A stretch of 64,000 bases of DNA, taken from positions 2,232,001-2,296,000 of the forward strand of contig NZ_CP025581.1 in NCBI RefSeq assembly GCF_002865585.1, read 5' to 3'. The notes under the pieces are model-generated. The model had not been told where the DNA came from and made no database searches. It saw nothing but the letters and a program-made list of their open reading frames with translations. Each line of letters begins with the position of its first letter. The first letter of the stretch is position 1. The translations under genes were made by a program, and so were the position numbers. The stretch comes from Nocardioides houyundeii. Its GTDB lineage: Bacteria; Actinomycetota; Actinomycetes; Propionibacteriales; Nocardioidaceae. This document shows, piece after piece, positions 61,578 to 64,000 of this stretch.

Positions 61578-63287
61578 ATGACCTCCAGCTCCGCCGCACC
61601 TGCTCGTCCCGCCCGCCCCCGCCCCAAGCGCGGTGAGGGCCAGTGGGCGCTCGGCTACTCCGAGCCGCTGAACAAGAACGAGCAGACCAAGAAGGACGAC
61701 AACCCGCTCAACGTGCGGGCTCGGATCCTCAACATCTACTCCAAGCGCGGCTTCGCCTCCATCGACCCGGCCGACCTGCGCGGCCGGTTCCGCTGGATGG
61801 GGCTCTACACCCAGCGGGCGCCCGGCTTCGACGGCGGCAAGACCGCCTCGCTGCCGGAGGAGGAGCTCGACGACAGCTACTTCATGATGCGGGTGCGCAC
61901 CGACGGCCAGATCCTCGACGCCGGGGCGCTGCGCGCCCTGGGCAGCGTCTCGCAGGAGTTCGCCCGCGGCACCGCGGACATCACCGACCGCAACAACATC
62001 CAGTACCACTGGATCGAGGTGGAGAGCGTCCCCGCCATCTGGGAGCGGCTCGAGGCCGCCGGGCTCACCACCATCGAGGCCTGCGGCGACTCCCCTCGCC
62101 CCTTCCTCGGCTCGCCGGTCGCCGGGATCGCCAAGGACGAGATCATCGACGGCTCCGAGGCGCTCGCCGAGATCAAGCGCCGGGCGCTGAACAACCCCGA
62201 GTTCTCCAACCTGCCGCGCAAGTTCAAGACCGCCCTCACCGGCCACCCCAGCCACGACGTCGCCCCCGAGGTCAACGACATCTCGTTCGTCGGCACCGTG
62301 CACCCCGAGCACGGCCCCGGGTTCGACGTGTGGGTCGGCGGTGGTCTCTCGACCAACCCGATGCTCGCCCAGAAGCTCGGCGTCTGGGTCCCGCTGGACC
62401 AGGTCGCCGACGTCTGGGAAGCCGTCTGCGGCATCTTCCGCGACTACGGCTACCGGCGGCTCCGCTCGCGTGCCCGCCTGAAGTTCCTGGTCGCGGACTG
62501 GGGCAAGGAGAAGTTCCGCGAGGTGCTGGAGACCGAGTACCTGAAGCGGTCCCTGATCGACAACCCCTCCCCCGCGGTCCCGGTGACCCAGGGCGACCAC
62601 ATCGGCGTGCACGAGCAGAAGGACGGCAAGTTCTACGTCGGCGTCGCGCCGGTGGTGGGCCGCGTCAACGGCGCGATCCTGCTCGGGCTGGCTGATCTCG
62701 TCGAGCAGTACGGCGCACGCGGCATCCGCCTCACGGCGTACCAGAAGCTCGTGGTCATCGGCATCGACGCCGCCGACACCGACGCCTTCCTCGACGACCT
62801 GGAGAAGATCGGGCTCACCGCCCGTCCCTCGAACTGGCGCCGCAACACCATGGCGTGCACCGGCATCGAGTTCTGCAAGCTCGCCATCGTGGACACCAAG
62901 CAGCGCGCCACCGACCTGATCGCCGAGCTCGAGCGTCGGTTCCCTCAGCTCGACGTCCCGATCACCGTCAACGTCAACGGATGCCCCAACGCCTGCGCCC
63001 GCACCCAGGTGGCGGACATCGGGCTGAAGGGACAGCTGGTGATGGACGCCGACGGCCAGCAGGTCGAGGGCTTCCAGGTCCACCTGGGCGGCGCGCTGGG
63101 CCTGGGTGCGAACTTCGGCCGCAAGCTGCGGGCCCACAAGGTCACCAGCACCGGCTTGGACGACTACATCGCCGCCGTGGTGCAGGCGTTCCTGGCGGAC
63201 CGGGAGGACGGCGAGTCGTTCGCCGACTGGGCGGCACGGGCCGACGAGGTCCACCTGCGCGGCGACCGCAGTCTGGAGTCGGTCTGA
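61578..63287 (+). CDS. sir: Ferredoxin-dependent nitrite/sulfite reductase
   Basis: 569 residues; AAGGA precedes the ATG. 'GLYTQRAPGFDGGKTASLPE', 'YFMMRVRTDGQILDAGALRA' and 'ITDRNNIQYHWIEVESVPAI' belong to the two ferrodoxin-like half domains. The Fe4S4-siroheme cysteines are in 'MACTGIEFCKLAIVDTK' and 'VNVNGCPNACARTQVADIGL'. By context with cysH it is a sulfite reductase reducing sulfite to sulfide with ferredoxin, though the same family includes nitrite reductases. First structural gene of the operon. Confidence 0.95.
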   Translation: MTSSSAAPARPARPRPKRGEGQWALGYSEPLNKNEQTKKDDNPLNVRARILNIYSKRGFASIDPADLRGRFRWMGLYTQRAPGFDGGKTASLPEEELDDSYFMMRVRTDGQILDAGALRALGSVSQEFARGTADITDRNNIQYHWIEVESVPAIWERLEAAGLTTIEACGDSPRPFLGSPVAGIAKDEIIDGSEALAEIKRRALNNPEFSNLPRKFKTALTGHPSHDVAPEVNDISFVGTVHPEHGPGFDVWVGGGLSTNPMLAQKLGVWVPLDQVADVWEAVCGIFRDYGYRRLRSRARLKFLVADWGKEKFREVLETEYLKRSLIDNPSPAVPVTQGDHIGVHEQKDGKFYVGVAPVVGRVNGAILLGLADLVEQYGARGIRLTAYQKLVVIGIDAADTDAFLDDLEKIGLTARPSNWRRNTMACTGIEFCKLAIVDTKQRATDLIAELERRFPQLDVPITVNVNGCPNACARTQVADIGLKGQLVMDADGQQVEGFQVHLGGALGLGANFGRKLRAHKVTSTGLDDYIAAVVQAFLADREDGESFADWAARADEVHLRGDRSLESV

Positions 63288-63288
63288 G

Positions 63289-63453
63289 ATGAGCGAGCGC
63301 GCCCAGCCCTTCCACTGCCCCTACTGCGGTGACGAGAACCTCTGGCCCCACGAGGCCGAGGGGGCGCCGGGCGCCTGGGAGTGCCGTGCCTGCCTGCGGG
63401 CGTTCACGGTCAAGATGCTGGGGATGGTCCGACCGGGAGGAGGGCAGGCATGA
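63289..63453 (+). CDS. Small zinc-ribbon protein in sulfate-assimilation operon
   Basis: 54 residues from ATG 63289, one base after the sir stop. 'FHCPYCGDENLWPHEAEGAP' and 'WECRACLRAFTVKMLGMVRP' form two C-x-x-C knuckles, a rubredoxin/zinc-ribbon pattern. It ends in an ATGA overlap with cysH, so all three are coupled. Its job is unknown; the position between sir and cysH is common in actinobacteria and suggests an electron-transfer or assembly role. Confidence 0.85.
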   Translation: MSERAQPFHCPYCGDENLWPHEAEGAPGAWECRACLRAFTVKMLGMVRPGGGQA

Positions 63454-64000
63454 CGACGGCGACGACCCGTGCCGCCCGGGACTTCCGCGGCACCCACACC
63501 GAGGGGCGCAGCCCTGAGGAGCTTCGCGAGCTCGTCTCCCACGTCGGTGCCGAGCTGGAGCTGGCGCCCGCGGAGCACATCATCGAGTGGGCCGCGGCCA
63601 CCTTCGGCAAGCGGTTCTGCGTCACCTCCTCGATGGGGGACGCGGTGCTGTCGCACCTGGCCTCCCAGGTGGTGCCCGGGATCGACGTGGTCTTCCTCGA
63701 CACCGGCTACCACTTCGCCGAGACCATCGGCACGAGGGACGCGGTGGAGGCCACCCTCCCGGTCAACCTGATCACCATCACCCCGGTGCAGAGCGTGGCC
63801 GACCAGGACCTCGCGCACGGGGCGGACCTCTACAAGACCGACCCGGACCGCTGCTGCCAGCTGCGCAAGGTCGAGCCCCTGGCCAGGTCTCTCGCCGGGT
63901 ACGACGCGTGGGCCACCGGTCTGCGCCGCGCCGAGACCCACAACCGAGTGATCGCGCCGGTCGTGGGCTGGGACGCCCGCAAGGGCAAGGTCAAGGTCTC
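63450..64000 (+). CDS. cysH: Phosphoadenylyl-/adenylyl-sulfate reductase, 3' end cut by window edge
   Basis: ATG 63450 opens 183 codons to the window edge. 'RFCVTSSMGDAVLSHLASQV' is the PAPS reductase P-loop-like strand, 'GIDVVFLDTGYHFAETIGTR' and 'DPDRCCQLRKVEPLARSL' follow; the C-C pair in 'RCCQLRK' is the Fe-S-type APS reductase mark. It reduces (P)APS to sulfite. The C-terminal catalytic Cys region lies past the window. Confidence 0.93.
   Translation, partial: MTTATTRAARDFRGTHTEGRSPEELRELVSHVGAELELAPAEHIIEWAAATFGKRFCVTSSMGDAVLSHLASQVVPGIDVVFLDTGYHFAETIGTRDAVEATLPVNLITITPVQSVADQDLAHGADLYKTDPDRCCQLRKVEPLARSLAGYDAWATGLRRAETHNRVIAPVVGWDARKGKVKV

Noticed and set aside
1..64000. CRISPR array
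   Set aside because: No set of regularly spaced direct repeats was found; the only short tandem repeat (32787-32822) is coding.

Overview
The window is high-GC DNA with frequent GTG starts, GGAGG-type ribosome binding sites, ATGA/GTGA gene overlaps and actinobacterial marker genes (an SsgA-family division protein, PGPGW and FxLyD membrane proteins, an actinobacterial cysteine-type leader peptide). It most likely comes from the chromosome of a Nocardioides-like actinomycete; the genus is an inference from gene content.

Layout. 1-7971 is a catabolic block: a DoxX-like gene and an amidohydrolase on the minus strand diverge from a plus-strand operon (VOC protein, second amidohydrolase, acyl-CoA ligase, frameshifted MFS transporter, two MaoC/hot-dog proteins). 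8.0-26.8 kb is an accessory region with IS3 and IS481 remnants, decayed genes and many nucleic-acid enzymes: a TM0106-type nuclease-helicase, a receiver/SMI1-like fusion, a ScaI-family restriction-modification pair, and a plus-strand run of MazG-like pyrophosphohydrolase, GIY-YIG/DUF2075 helicase, PLD/SF2 helicase/DUF3427 and a UvrD-like helicase. It ends at a tRNA-Val gene, which suggests a defence island.

26.9-29.3 kb is housekeeping (PGPGW protein, SsgA-like protein, class IV aminotransferase, tRNA-Gly-Cys-Val array). 29.3-38.6 kb is a tellurite-resistance-type (Ter) stress cluster: three TerD-family proteins, a DUF475/TerC-like membrane protein, a CitE-like lyase, a HAD phosphatase (frameshifted) and one large fusion of PRTase, TRSP, StiP-like and Pelota-like domains.

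38.9-47.4 kb is a cyclic-di-GMP region. A PAS-GGDEF-EAL protein faces a minus-strand operon of two WxL-like secreted proteins, a DUF916-type anchor protein, a histidine kinase, a diguanylate cyclase and a B12-binding protein with the CarH-type Wx9EH motif. Two almost identical GEMM-I (c-di-GMP-I) riboswitches lie here, one leading this operon and one leading a 59-codon ORF that resembles a truncated copy of the first gene.

47.6-55.6 kb holds a complete five-gene oligopeptide/nickel-type ABC importer behind a possible Nur-type operator, a DJ-1/PfpI protein, and the cobalamin nucleotide-loop genes cobT, cobS and cobU. 55.6-64 kb holds a K+ channel, a YihY/BrkB membrane protein, a frameshifted AidB-like acyl-CoA dehydrogenase, a small Sm/Hfq-like protein, glyA, and the start of a sulfate-assimilation operon (leader peptide, sulfite reductase, zinc-ribbon protein, cysH cut by the window edge).

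Three otherwise intact genes (MFS, HAD, AidB-like) each carry one frameshift in or near a G/C run. Either they are recent pseudogenes or the assembly has residual indel errors.
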